This document shows, piece after piece, positions 1-13,042 of a stretch of DNA of 64,000 bases. A model generated the notes under the pieces. The model did no database searches and was not told where the DNA came from. It saw only the letters and a list, made by a program, of their open reading frames with translations. Within the stretch, counting starts at the first letter, position 1. Every line of letters starts with the position of its first letter. The position numbers and the translations under genes are program-made. This DNA is from Owenia fusiformis (Eukaryota > Annelida > Polychaeta > Sabellida > Oweniidae): positions 35,368,538-35,432,537 of the forward strand of contig CAIIXF020000007.1 of NCBI GenBank assembly GCA_903813345.2. Direction: 5' to 3'.

Positions 1-118
1 TTGCTATTTAGCTTATTCATCAAAAAAGATGGCAGTAGCTGTTTGTTAAATATGAACGATCTCAAAGGAAAATCATGATGCTTTACCATATTTATCTTTT
101 ATTATTTTTTCACGTAGG

Positions 119-810
119 ATGTAGCTTTGTTGGGGAGTTTCTGGCAAATCCTACAAATCCGCAGGCGTTCTACCATTGTGACGCGGGTAATGTTGCACGG
201 CCGAAGTTATGTGCAGGAGGAACTCAATGGTGCCAGGCCATTCTCACATGTGACTACATAGGCGCAATCTGTCCTTCAGGTGGAAGTAGTGGTAACACTG
301 GTGGAGGAGGTGGGGCAGTCGTCCCACCAGTAACTGGAGGGTCACTTGGTAAGTGTCTCGGAACATATTTGACATGATACGTATCATTCTAACATGCTAC
401 AATAAAATTTGCAATCTCTAGTTCAATCTAACTATCGCTTTTGCTAATATGGTCTTCTCCACTGTAAATAAGTTAATGGTCTCTCATGGAATATCCCCAT
501 CTCCTTTGTACTTTATGCAAATCTTAATCTCACTAGAATATTTTGGAAACCCCATTGTGGTTTTATCTTATGGCCAACGAAGCCATTTTTCTCATACACT
601 TTATACTGTATTTCTCTTCCAGTGGGAACTGCTTGTCCAACGTTAACGGAATATGCACCGAATCCTTCTGATACCAGTACATTCTACTATTGCGTTCCTA
701 ATCCTATGGGCGGAAACATGTGGGTACTAGGCAGTTGCCCCACTCAGTTCCCTAAGTGGTGTCAGACTACTACAAAGAGGATATGCATCGGCGCCAATGA
801 TGCTTGTTAA
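119..810 (+). CDS. Secreted chitin-binding-like protein with two six-cysteine modules, last two exons
   Basis: Two exons are visible, 119-348 and 623-810 (stop TAA). The intron between them runs from GTAAGT at 349 to CTTCCAG at 622. Each exon codes one module with six cysteines and an aromatic FYxC core (FYHC in the first, FYYC in the second). The first module ends in a Gly-rich linker. This resembles the peritrophin-A/CBM14 chitin-binding fold, but the spacing after the second cysteine differs from the usual family pattern, so chitin binding is inferred. An ATG at 75 opens the frame and gives a signal-like hydrophobic start. However, a pyrimidine-rich tract ending in CACGTAG at 118 is a good acceptor, and splicing there starts the exon in phase 1, exactly like the second exon. 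I therefore think the first exons lie left of the window and that the protein is made of repeated phase-1 module exons. It is probably extracellular. Confidence 0.6.
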
Positions 811-991
811 TGTTTCTTTAAACACTCAAGGCAGCGCTTGTTTTTTATAATATGTCTGCTTGTTGGTAGGACTGAAACATATACTGGCCCAATGTGTATC
901 CTTAACTTTCGACTTGGAACATCACTTAGCCTACACACAGTTAAGGGCCGTTGTATTACCTCATAAATTATAACTGACTATGCAATGCGAT

Positions 992-997
992 AATAAA
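992..997 (+). promoter_or_regulatory. Poly(A) signal of the chitin-binding-like gene
   Basis: AATAAA lies about 180 bases after the stop codon at 808-810, on the same strand, followed by AT-rich sequence. It is the first such hexamer after the gene. Confidence 0.5.
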
Positions 998-2567
998 TAA
1001 ATATATAGTAAACTGTACATAAAATGGTGTTACAATCTTAATATTTAGTTCACTTTAAAAAATATGAAATAAATATAAGATAGATGGCATTATAGGTCGT
1101 TCAGAGATTTTTGCACCGTTTTGTTGCAGACTTAGTTAAATTGAATAATACCCGAAAGATACATTTTGAGGCTTTTGAGACATTACTTATTGTATATCTT
1201 TTCAGTCCATATGGCATCTAAGTAAAGACGAATCATTTATATTGAGAATATATAGAGGTCTCCACATTTTTACTTCCTGACAATTTATCTAAAAAGAAAT
1301 CCATAGTCTCTATCGGTCATTATGTGGCAAACTTTACGTGTCACAGTGACTTGTGTGTTAATATCTGGGACCAAGGAATAATATATAATAAATGTCTTAA
1401 TATAATTTTTATTATAGATATGATTAAATAATAATATAATCATTATAATACATTAAGTTCACAGTGCAGTGACCATTACTGCGTAAAAATCAAACTAAAT
1501 TGCGCAGTAAGTAGCACTAAGTATGTTTATTTCAGTGTCTCGTGTACTTTTATATAAGACAAGAAACGTGATTTTTTTTAAATTGCATTCCAGGGCCAAT
1601 CGAAGATTACAAGATAGGGCCAGGGAATAATTTAGATAATTGAACTAAATTGAAGTTATCCAGTTTATATAAAGTTGTGAAATCAAACCACGAATCTAGA
1701 AAAATGCCTCATCAAAATTAAAGGTTCCAGAGGATAACAAGATGTTGCTGGCGTTTCCAAACAAAATAACCCATCCTCTATTTAGAAAAAAATTTACAAT
1801 CATACATATTTTTCATAAATTCCGTCCAGCATCCGGGGAATGAGTTTTTGTCTCCCCGTGTTCGAGAAAGACCTCTAAGCCAGAAGTGTATAGTTTATGA
1901 TAACCTATCGCAAAATGAGATTTTCATAGTTACTATGACTTACATCTTGATTCGCAAGGTTGCGATTACTCCAACTTCATTGTTTTCGAAGATGCTGACC
2001 TAATTTATACAGACAATAACAGGTTGCAGCTGGTGTAAAAATTGATTTATATTCCAAATAAAACAAAACAAAACGAAACACATATATTCTGGGTATTTCT
2101 TACTTAATGTGTAATGTATACTGTATACAGGGATTTAATTCAGGATGAATATTGGAGAAGCCCTAATCCTCTCATCCGACTGTATTTGATTAAGATATAA
2201 TTGTTCAGCAGGATAGTCAAAACTACCTTTTACCCGCAATTTCCATAATCATCGCTTAGGTATTTTTTCACCTGTCAATGAAATTGTCGAAACTTTCTGA
2301 AATGTATTCACTTCTGAATATATGTTTGATATCAGATATCCCCTGGATTCTTCATGACATATTGTTTTAATAGTGTAACTACTAATTCTGCCCTGAAAAC
2401 GTTGCCTTTGAACAGACTCTATTCCAAATAGAAACACATGACAGTGGATTTAATCCACCAGGTCTCATACCTATGCTACACAGAGTTAAAATGTTCTTAG
2501 CCATTCTCCACTGCGTCATTATAAGTGAGTTGATTTAACTTGTTTTATATATATATTTGCTACATTG
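998..2567. other. Gene-free AT-rich spacer
   Basis: No exon-like frame or RNA gene is seen. Around 1755-1830 there is weak similarity to 3070-3145 (a stretch reading roughly AACAAATTAACC...CATATTTCTCACAAATTCCG), so part of this spacer may be an older copy of the flank of the duplicated metallothionein locus. Confidence 0.4.
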
Positions 2568-2724
2568 TTTCTAAAAGTGTAAACAAAAAGTTGCTACATT
2601 GTTTCTAAAAATGTCAACAAAAAGTTGCTACATTATTTCTAAAAGTTTCAAAAAATTGTTACATTATTTCCTAAAGTTCAAAAAAGTTGCTACATTGTTT
2701 CTAAAAATGTCAACAAAAAGTTGC
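2568..2724. repeat. Tandem repeat of about 33-40 bp, five copies
   Basis: The unit reads about TTGCTACATTGTTTCTAAAA followed by GTGTAAACAAAAAG. It occurs five times head to tail with small indels. The open frame across it is low-complexity and is not a gene. Confidence 0.85.
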
Positions 2725-4922
2725 AAAATATATTTTGAAACTGCACCCCTTGAAAAGGGGGTTTACATGTCTGATGTTGTTATATGAACAAACACATGTT
2801 GCTAGCAGTTTAGTTTTGCTGTATACCGTAAAAGACTAGCTGTTCAATGTTAGTGTACTGTTTGCCTTATCCAGTGGCGAGTACACTATATCATCAAAGG
2901 ATCGAAATGTGTCGCCGACAATATTTGCCTCACAGACGATTTCTTGCCTCGTTGACAAAAAAATTATAAAAATTGCCATGCCTCAATGGTCTCGCTGCTA
3001 CCTTTGTGTAGTCCTAGCTTTCTGACCCATTGACAGAAAAAATTACAAGATGTACAGTAGGTAGCGTTTCAAAACAAATTAACCAATCCCCGTGTAAATA
3101 ATTTTTACGACCATCCATATTTCTCACAAATTCCGGTCACCTTGACTCTAAGCCTCCTCGTGATCGCAAGGCGCCAAGACTTGATCCAGAAGGAGGAGGG
3201 AGTTTATAGTAGGCCTAGTGCTCAGAGGATGAAGAGGCCCATCGTCATCGGAGGGGGTGGGTGAGTCGGGACAACCTGGTAGATTTTTTTTTTAAATCCT
3301 GCAGTCTTTCACCATTCCGAGCACTTTTTCTGATTTGGGGCAAAAGCTGTCAAATGCAAACCCCCCTTGGCGAAAGCTGGCTACGGCCTGAACTCTAAGC
3401 CAGAATTATATGTTAGTTCACAACAGCCTGGCTTAATTTATACAAAACAGAAGTAGGTAGTTGGTGTAAAAATAAATGTTCAAAATAAAACAAGACATAA
3501 ACAATACACCTAAACTAGTTTTCAATAATTTATCACATTTCAAAAAAAATCGTTGTCTACTTTTAGGCAATGTAACCGCAGACATAGTTAAAATTAACCA
3601 AATAGGAAAATTCCTCTTTTCAATTATCCGAGCTGACTTAGCTGAGTAATTGTAATTGAAATTAAAAATACATCACTTTTCATATGAACCATCATCTAGC
3701 TGAGTGTCAATTTTGACTATTTGTAATGTTATTGTGAATAAATATAGACAATATGACATTAACTATAGATTATGAGCATGCGCAAAGAGCCATGAATAAA
3801 TTTGAAAATTTAAAAAATGCTTCATCCTCATTTTTTCAGTTTCTCAAATCTAAAAAATTTGGAAGTCAAAGATGACTATACTACTTAGATTTGATTTGAT
3901 TAATTTATTTTCAATACGTAATATATTTATAGGGGAACATGGGGCAAAACGGCCCTCTGGGCCAAAGTGGCCCATCGAAATATCTTTTGAACTATAAAAA
4001 GATGGTTCTTCAAAAGTCACAAAATCGAATTTTGAAATATCTGCCACCTTCTCGACCGTCCATTTTTAACCAAGCAGCGTCTCGCTTTACGTAAGAGGTA
4101 ATTCTACTTTTCACCCTCTTTTTTGGAAATTACCCCTCTCACGAGAATCTCTAAAAAATCCGGCAACAATAGAATATCGTTTTGATTTAACATTTTACAT
4201 AGAGTGTGCACATTTATTCTTTATTTGTAAAAATTTCGAGCTTCAAATATTAGGCAAATTAAAATGACGTCTATTTGAAAATTCACATGTCTTTGGGGCA
4301 AAACGGCCCACACATGTTATAACATACAAAAATCGTATTGTGCAAGAACAATTGGTTTTCAAATGTAACAATTTTAACATCTGGCTTGTGCCTTATTTCC
4401 TTCCGACACATATCGAATGACTAGAATTATGGTAGGGGTTAAGATTTCATTTCATTTCATTTATTTATTTTCAAACATCTGGTGAAACATACAGATAAGG
4501 CGGATGACACCCTAATGGGCATATTATCCACACAGAGAAGATGAACATGACAAGCAGTGTTGTGTAAATTATGTATCTCCAGCCTCGCACTCCCCACCCC
4601 CATCCCCCACCCGTCAGCATGGTCTTAACAATATGGAAAGTAAACTGGGTTGCCAGTTACAGTCTCTGAGCAGTATATTCGAATAAGGTTAAGTGCTTTG
4701 AAAAATGATAGGCGATGATATATGTTGGCTTTGCCAATTAGATGATGGAATAAAAACAATGAGCAGAAAAAGAAAGAACGATAACAATAGCTACTAGGTA
4801 GACAGCATAAGTGAATAGCTAATTGGAGATTGTTATCATTGATTGATCAAAAATGACTTGATCTTTTTCTTGAAAAGAGGTATAGAGTTGCACTTAGTAA
4901 CTTCATCAGGTAATATATTCCA

Positions 4923-6463
4923 TCAATCTGGTCCCTGCTTACTGATGGAATATTTGCCAATGTTTGTTCTAAAAGTTGCTGATCTGAGTTTGAATTGTTG
5001 TCTAGTCTCATGTCTATGAATAATATTGTTTGGAGTGAAGTAATAACTGAATTGGTTTTTGGATGTTGGGTCAGTGCCTTTGATACATTTGAAAAGATAT
5101 GTCAGGATACTGACTTTAAAAATTTGAAATATATTAAGAATGTTAGCATTTTTGAAGAATGGTGCTGTGTGATCTCTTAATTTACAATCTGTATCATATA
5201 TTCTTATAAATTGTTTTTGCAAACGGTGAATTTTATTTAAGGAAGATGGGGGAACGTTCCCCCATACAATAAGGTTATAGTTTAAATATGAATAAATTAA
5301 GGAATAATAAATATGTTTTAAACTCTTTTTGTCTAAAAGGTGTTTGACTCTGTGAATAACTCCCAAAGTCTTTGAGATCTTCGTTTCAACATAGTTAATG
5401 TGGGCTTTCCATGATAAATGTTCATCAATAAGTGTTCCGAGGAAATTACAAACTGATTTTCTTTCAAGTGGGACGTTATTCATTGTGAGATTGACTTTGC
5501 TGTAATCTATTTCTTTTTGAGCAGTTTTGAAAATAATGAAGTTGGTTTTGTTTGGATTGAGAGCGAGTTTGTTGCATTTAAACCATTCATTTATAATAGA
5601 TAGCTCTTTATTTGCAGTAGAATTGATTTCATCAAGATTATCACCAGAAAAGAGAATATTTGTGTCATCTGCGTAAAGGAACATTTCTGCTTTCTCTGAA
5701 CATTTGTAGATATCGTTAATGTAAATAATAAAAAGTAATGGGCCCAGTATTGTGCCTTGAGGCACTCCACAGGTAAAATTGGCTATATCTGAGGTTGTAT
5801 CATCAATTTCTACAATTTGAGATCGATCTGAGAGATAACTTTGGAACCATTTGAGAGCAGTACCTCTTATGCCATAGTGATCTAGTTTTTTCAAAAGAAT
5901 AGTATGGTTTAAAGTATCAAACGCTTTTGAAAGGTCACACATAATTCCTAAACAAAGTTTCTTTTTATCAATAGCAAGTCGTACGGTTTCAACAAATTTT
6001 AAAAGTGCCATGAAAGTTGAGTGATTTTTCTTAAATCCGTATTGGTGGGCATAAAATACATTTTGTTTTTCAAGGAATCAAAAGTTCGAATATATATACA
6101 TTTCTCAAAGATTTTTGAAAAGACTGATAAGAGAGAGATAGGTCTATAATGGTTAAATACATCTGTTCTGTCTTCTTTGTGGATTGGAATTACTTTTGCG
6201 AATTTAAGTTTATCTGGAAATACTCCAGATGAAAATGAAAGGTTAATAACATGCATAATTGGAAAGCCTAGAAATTCACTGCATTCCTTTATAACATAAG
6301 GTTTAAAATTATCTGGCCCAGCTGCTGAGTCAGATAGCTGCGTGATAATTTTAACAATTTCTGTATGATTGGCTGGAGTAAGAAATATGGAATTATTTAC
6401 TCTATTCATTTTATTCAAAAAAGTATCAGGTGAATAGTTGGATTGTCCTACATTTTTGCACAA
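4923..6463 (-). pseudogene. LINE reverse transcriptase, frameshifted and truncated by a stop
   Basis: The N-terminal part (6463-5999) carries SAAGPDNF and HYRPISLLSVFSKIFEKC, conserved RT blocks. After a frameshift near 6060 the main frame (6011-4923) has LSKAFDTLNH, GVPQGTILGPLLF and the catalytic FLYADDTNI, followed by the thumb region. The frame stops at 4923. In-frame coding-like sequence continues to about 4841, so the stop is a nonsense change rather than the natural end. The blocks fit the Jockey/CR1 group; I cannot name the family more precisely. Confidence 0.85.
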
Positions 6464-8018
6464 TTAAGCCCTACATTTGAAAAAAAGTTGTTGAATCCGT
6501 TGGCTATATTTTTCTTACCTGTTATTGTTTTATTATTTTCTGTAAATGAGGTAGGTAGAGGCTTGTAATTTTCTTTTTTCTTTGCATAATTTCGTTCAAA
6601 ATTTCCCAAGTTTTTTTTAATATTAGATGATACTTCTGAGAACCTAGATTGATAATATTTTCTTTCAGCAATTCTCATAATATGTTTCAATCTATTCTTA
6701 TAATTTTTATAAATTTGATTATTTTCCTGCGTTGAGTTTTTAAGATATTTTAGGTAAAGTTTATTTTTTGTCTTACAAGAAGTTATTATGCCAGATGTGA
6801 GCCAAGGTTTACCGTTGTTTTTAAATTGCTTGACATTTTTGGATTTAACAGGGAAGGCCTGTTCATATTGGATTGATAATTTGTTATTGAAAATTGAATA
6901 AGCTTCATTAGTATCTTGACATTCAGTAACATCACTCCAGTCAATCATTCGTACATTACGTTTGAAATTACTTATAGAGTTATCATTTATTAATCTGTAG
7001 TGTATATCTTTAGTCATAGTTGATTCTACATTTTTTTCTGTAATGGCAAAAATGGGTAGGTGGTCAGAAATTGATTGAACTAGTATACCTGCTGATTTTA
7101 TATTTGGGACATTAGTGAAGATGTTGTCAATTAAGGTTGCTGAATGAGGTGTAACTCTAGTAGGTTTAAAGATCAAAGGAAATAAGCTATATGAAAATAA
7201 CAAGTTGATAAAATCATTTGACGGATTATGGTGTTCTACCTTAAGCAAGTCAATATTAGTATCACCCATTAAATAGATTGATTTGTCCTCAGAACATAAA
7301 GAGCGAAGAAATTCTTCAAATTTTTCATTAAAATTGTTGATATTAACGTCAGGTGGTTTGTAAATACATGACACTAAGATGTTTTTGAATTGGGGTTGAG
7401 TATTTCAATAGTTGTGGAGTTGCAATCATTGTGATTTAATTTTAAGTCTGGTCTAATTTTACAGTTTAAACCTTTACGGACAAACAAAGCAGTACCGCCA
7501 CCGTTAGTATCTCTGTGGTCAAAAAAGGATTCATATTTATAATGATTAGATAATGATTCAATATTACTATTAAGCCAAGTTTCAGAAATACCAATTACCG
7601 AAAAGTCTTTCTCAAATTGTGCCATCAAGCCATATAAGGCTGATTTATTTGCATTGAGGCTCCTTGCATTAACATGTAAAACTGTAAGTTCATCATTTGA
7701 TGAATTTCTAAGGTCATTGTTTACACTAATTAAGTTTTCATGATATTTACATGAATTCATATTAGTTTCTAATTGGGAGTCTAATTGATTAATATCATCC
7801 TTGTCGTTTGCAATGTTATTAAGATCTTTAGCATTGAAGACAAAGTTGTCACATTGGTCGTATATAGAAATGTCATCTAACATAGCATTGGCAAATGGCA
7901 ATATGCTCCAGAGACCTGGCATATCAGTATTGATATTATCCAGGATCAAAGATATAATTGACCATGCTGGAGGGTGGGGAGTGGGAAGTGGTGAGTGGAG
8001 GCGAAAATACTGTATCAC
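6448..8018 (-). pseudogene. LINE endonuclease region, frameshifted
   Basis: This is an exonuclease-endonuclease-phosphatase type domain of the kind that nicks target DNA for LINE integration. In the upstream frame (8018-7374) one sees LHVNARSL, then GISETWL, then GGGTALFVRKG. After a single-base frameshift near 7374 the downstream frame (7374-6448) gives YLMGDTNIDLL, then TLIDNIFTN and SDHLPIF, the usual conserved blocks in order. A Lys-rich linker follows and leads to the reverse transcriptase. A second frameshift near 6455 ends this frame. I see no zinc-knuckle ORF1 upstream, so the copy is probably 5' truncated or of a type with a poorly conserved ORF1. Confidence 0.8.
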
Positions 8019-8329
8019 ACATCATGCAAGAATGGGAGGGGCATACAATGCAGATCAAGATCTCTCTGCATAGATGAACCATAAAACACAAAATATAACT
8101 ATAATGATACATACATTCACCATACTACTATAATTATAGTGAAAGATATAATAGAATAATTCAATTCTGACAAGAGTTACCATACAGAGCCTTACCATCA
8201 AATAAGCATGTAAAGCTTCATCATTGCATACTATATCATATCGTAATTTGGACTTGGTGCCTAGTAACAGAGTGATAAGTGTGCTTTGAAAGCAACAATT
8301 TTATGTACAACTTTTCAACTTATATCAAG

Positions 8330-9060
8330 TAAGATAATGTAATATCATGTCATAAAAATAATGTAGAATATCATATAAGATAATATCATATCATGAAAAT
8401 TAGTATCACTTGACTGTATATCAAGTCCCATTAATGTAGCATATCATATTCGATTATATCATGCCATAGCAATCAGTATTATTTTAAAAAATATATATCA
8501 AGTCCCATTAATGTAGCATATCAAGTAAGATAATATCATATCATGTCATAGAAATCAGTATCACATGACTATATGTCAAGTCCCATTAATGTAGCATATC
8601 ATATTAGATAATATCATATCATGTCATAGAAATCAGTATATATCAAGTCCCATTAATGTAGCATATTGTATTAGATAATATCATGTCATGTCATAGAAAT
8701 AATGTACCATATCATGTAATTGTAAGATAATATCATATCATGTCATAGAAATCAGTATTACTTGACTTTATATCAAGTCCCATTAATGTAGCATATCATA
8801 TTAGATAATATCATATCATGTCATAGGAATACTGTAGCATGTCATGTGTGATAATATCATATCATAGAAATCAGTATCATTTGACTATATATCAAGTCCC
8901 ATTAATGAAGCATATCATTTTCGATAATACGATATCATGTCATAGCAATCAGTATCATTTGAATATATAAAAAGTCCCATTAATGTAGCATATCAAGTAA
9001 GATGATATCATATCATGCCATGAAATAGAAATAGTGTAGCATATCAACATGTTAGATAAT
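8330..9060. repeat. Irregular minisatellite rich in ATATCATATCATGTCATAG
   Basis: The phrase CAAGTCCCATTAATG(T/A)AGCATATCA occurs about seven times at spacings of roughly 68-131 bases, separated by variants of GATAATATCATATCATGTCAT and AATCAGTATCA. Higher-order units are of unequal length, which suggests repeated unequal exchange. It lies between the LINE and the right end of the TIR element. Confidence 0.8.
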
Positions 9061-10234
9061 AGAATACTTTATCTGTCAAATACTTTATCTGTCAAAGGTT
9101 TGAACGTCTGAGATAAGATGTTTGTGGACGAGTCTTGTAATTGATTTATTTTGGTTTCAAAACCCATGTAACAGAGGGTGGGCCGTTTTGCCCCACCCAT
9201 GGGCCGTTTTGCCCCACTCTCGACAATATTTTTGACCATTGAAAAATCACAGAAGATAGTCCTAGGAAAGTATAAAACACTCGAAAAATGTAAACCACAA
9301 ACCATTACATTAATAAAGTGGAACATCAAAGTGCGCGATGATTGACAGATACGAAAATACCCCGTACAGAACAACTTAAAATGAAATTTTTTGGGCCGCT
9401 TTGCCCCATGTTCCCTTACAACATTATCGTCTTGAGACTGTCATCCCTTTCCTTTAGATATTGACCCTAAATATTTGTAAAAATGTCTCTCATGGGGTCG
9501 ACAGTTCTATTATTCGCAGACTTTGGAACTTGTGAACTTTTGTTGTTGATGTGTTAAGTCTAGTGTTAAGGTAGGCTGAATATAGGTAACTAACGCCAGG
9601 ACGGTACAAAAAAAATTAAAATTAAATTAAATTAAAGTTAAAATATTCTCAGGAAGACCAACCTTAAATGTCGACTTTAATAAATGCACCAAAACTATAA
9701 GATAAACAAAATCTAGTGCATATGTACATTGAAATGCAAAATTTTGGTACGACAAGTCAGTAATATATTGTGGCTGCTCATCAAACTGATCAGTTTACCT
9801 AAGTTTTTCTATCCATTAACTTTGATACTTAACCATTGACTTACATTGTCTAGAATATATCCCTTTTATAACCTTGTGTAAATAACATTAAATTCATATT
9901 TTTAACTCATTTATTAAATAATAATGACTGTCACAACGGATTCTCACTTGTTCTTTTTCGATTTTTTATTTGACGGAAATGAAGTTGTAGTAAGGAGAGT
10001 CTGTTTGGACAGTTTAATTTTTTCGCCAGAGTTGCCTAAGAAGGCCCATTCTGATACTCATTATATCTTTCAGTCTTCAACTTCGAGAGAAGCAAATAGA
10101 AGGCCATGATTTCTCATGATGAAGAAGGCCCTGGGGAGCTAGAAAGAAAAATGTCTTTAGCTTATCTGAACTGAACTTAAAAATGCACTCTCCTGAAAAC
10201 TTTGAAGTGATTTCAAGTTCATTCATACTGTTAA

Positions 10235-10355
10235 TGCCTGGGTCACATTTGCTGCGATTCATCGGCCGGCGCCCGGCCGATTGAGTATTCTTGTGAACAG
10301 GATACTCAATCGGCCGGGCGCCGGCCGATGAATCGGAGCAAATGTGACCCAGGCA
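10235..10355. mobile_element. Palindromic MITE with TIR TGCCTGGGTCACATTTG, copy 1
   Basis: This 121-bp element is almost one complete hairpin. The arms carry CATCGGCCGGCGCCCGGCCG and ATTGAGTAT, and the ends read TGCCTGGG...CCCAGGCA. It is flanked by TAA at 10232-10234 and 10356-10358, a 3-bp target duplication of the PIF/Harbinger type. It is GC-rich against an AT-rich background. Two diverged relatives lie at 24465 and 36955. Confidence 0.8.
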
Positions 10356-13042
10356 TAACTTGAACTTCAATGTTCTCGAATTAAATAATGGGTTTTCTTT
10401 TTTTGCAGTTTTATCAATTTTACGTTTAATTATCACAGAATGAATACAACATGGCTAGGCCTACATATAGTTGTATTGTTTAAATTACTTAAATTCGATG
10501 GATGGTTCTTCAATTCAAACATGACACATTCAAATAAAAGTGTTTCGAAATTTTTAAAGTAACTAGCTGGGCAACAATTTCCAGATTGATGGCCTGAGGG
10601 TGTCCATTCGGAAATACATGTTTTAGATATTTCGAAATCACGAGAGTAAACGTTAGCCCCGATGGAGGATTACACATAGCCCCCGCAGTCTGTTTTTGAA
10701 TAAACAATCGAACATTTTGGGAATTACCCTCCCCCACCCACAAACACATATATATCAAAGGGCAACGATTACGTACACGTGTTATTACATAAAGGTCATC
10801 GTTATAATTAAACATTATTCTATCAATCAAATTTAACATACTCGTGGAATTGTATTCACATTTTTTTAAGTAGATATTACAAATCTTTGTCATCAATATT
10901 TATATTTTCAGTAAATGATCACGCAAATATGAATCAAAATGTTATTTTTATTACTTGGCTTGTTATTGGATTACTATTTTTCGTTCAGATTTACAGCGTA
11001 GGCACCCAGAAAATAAAGACAAGTACTTTTACATGATTTTAAATAAAATGTAATTCACCCCCATCCCCTTTGTAGTTCGGCCGTTAGCTTAAAATATACG
11101 GGATGTGCATTGTGAGTACAAAACGAAATTTTGAGAATCAACACGCATTTTTTAATAACCATTACATAATTTGTTGGGTTGCCACATTTGTTAATTACAC
11201 TGATTAGTGCTTTTAAATCCCACGATGCATTTTACGTGTATCTTATCAGCACGGACATCTATGGCGATTGACAATTCAAATATCATGGCCACAGGCAATC
11301 CCGATTTGATAACATTCTAGAATCGTCGGAGTTATTTGAATTGCACAATTATTCATTGTCATAAAATTCAGACTCAAATCAGTTTAAATCAATAATAATA
11401 CACTGATTAAGTTTTATAACCCACCATGGAAATTTTCTATCAATATACGTGTCATACTTCAGATAGGACACTATATACTACAGGGTAACAAAAAGTATAG
11501 AGAAGTTTCCATTTTATTTACTGATTACAATGTATAAAGTGGGTTGAACCGTTTTCATGATCATGGATTGGTTTCAGTTTATAAGAATATCTATGAACCA
11601 ATATGTATGCATGGTTGTAACCCAGACGTTACTTTTCGTCTCTTTATCGCGGAATTTCTACGGTCACAGTACTGGCCAAAGAACTATAGGATGAAACCTC
11701 GCAATGATACATTTTATGACGCCATTTATCAAAGTACAATCGATGTTAAGTTGACAAAAGGTAAGAATCAATCCCAGATATTCATAAAAATTGCTAAGGT
11801 CTCCTCGGAGCAACTGGTCAAGAAATTATGAGAAACCGGCTTTACATTACTGAGTCTCTAGCCAAATTTCATCCCATCTTGCCCATTCGCAGTATGCACT
11901 CTAGAAAACAGTAAACATTCAATTTAAAGTTCAAACAATATACAAGGGGCGATCCATATATTCTGATAAATATTCTGATCTCATTTTAAGAGAGATTTTA
12001 GAGAGATAAGGTTGCCATGTTATGTTAACCTGAAATAAAGGTAGGCAGGTCAATTAAATTATAACGTATAAAATATCATAAAAACATGCGGAAATCATAC
12101 ATTTTTTCTAAAAAATTTTGGTATTGTTGCTCGATGTTTGTTTCTAAACAAATGTTTATTTGTACTCACTATAACAGCACAATTCACAATTATAGCAATG
12201 TATAACAGAATGGGCCAATTGTCATTACATGTCATGAGACACATCAAAAATCAAAATATCAGATGAGTTAGTGTGGCTGATGCAGAGTGTGACATTAACA
12301 GATACTTTAGGAGTACCATTAGATTTCATGTGCTATCAAGAATAAGTAAAAGGACACCGTCAGAGACGTACATGGACTCGTAGAGTGTATGGGTAAGGTG
12401 TTATATCTGTTCCAAGAATCTATAGGTAGTATTTCAAATTTGAGGAAGGCATGGTTACTGTTGAAGATTTGATCAAAATCTGGTAGGCTTATGAACAACA
12501 CTATATAAGAATAACACTATGATAATTTCAGATGCAATTTATGAAGGGAGAACTATCCCACTGTGGAAATTAGCAAACAGGGGTATCGAATAGTTCATGG
12601 AATAGTTGGCAATGGCATGAAGATGCGTTTGATCTGCTTAAAATAGGAACCGAGATAAAATAAACAAATGTATCTATTTTATACGTAATAATTGAACTGA
12701 CCAGCTTACCCTAAATACAGGTAACCGTGGCAACCTTATCTCAAAATCAATTTAAGATATAGCTATAATATTTAAGCATTGTATTTGTAATTCCATAATT
12801 TTCACTTCTGAAAAATGAGAGGACCGAAGGATATGTGAAAAAATCACAAAATGAGAGCATATTTATCAGAATATATGGCGGGACTGCCACATTTAAAGAC
12901 ATTCTCTGCATGAATTTCATACAAATATAGGCAAACGGAAATCGAAACGGTAACAGAAATGGACACCCTGTATCTGTATTACTCATTTACTACAGCCTAC
13001 TTTGCCATACTCATTCATACAGCGCCGTGTGTAATCAGTGCC

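Larger units (their letters stand above)
4447..8075 (-). mobile_element. Non-LTR retrotransposon (LINE, Jockey/CR1-like), decayed
   Basis: On the minus strand the order is endonuclease then reverse transcriptase. The 3' end is a short run of a TTTCA/TGAAA pentamer at 4447-4466. There is no long poly(A). The coding region has at least three frameshifts (near 7374, 6455 and 6060) and a stop near 4923, so it is dead. The 5' end is placed only roughly, where coding similarity ends. It lies inside the 3932-9416 element and so inserted after it. Confidence 0.8.
3932..9416. mobile_element. DNA-transposon-like element with TIRs reading GGGAACATGGGGCAAAACGGCC, carrying a nested LINE
   Basis: The left end at 3932 and the right end at 9416 are near-perfect inverted repeats of about 22 bp. 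TA flanks each side (3930-3931 and 9417-9418), as expected of a Tc1/mariner-type TA target. The motif GGGGCAAAACGGCC recurs inside, at about 4294 and, inverted, twice at 9180-9215. The element interrupts the duplicated locus, which continues on both sides. Without the LINE (about 4447-8075) it is some 1.85 kb and codes for nothing I recognise, so it looks non-autonomous. Confidence 0.65.

Noticed and set aside
75-118. ATG at 75 as the true start of the chitin-binding-like protein
   Set aside because: A strong pyrimidine-rich acceptor ends at 118, and splicing there gives a phase-1 exon matching the second exon. The hydrophobic stretch before it may be intron. Not excluded, but less likely.
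8330-9060. CRISPR-like regular repeats
   Set aside because: Repeat spacing is irregular and the intervening sequence is itself repetitive.
12950-12968. GGACACCCTGTA before MT-1, and a similar ACAGGGTGTA/GGACACCCGGTA pair near 52580-52640, as transposon ends
   Set aside because: The words are short, and no second end or target duplication could be paired with confidence.
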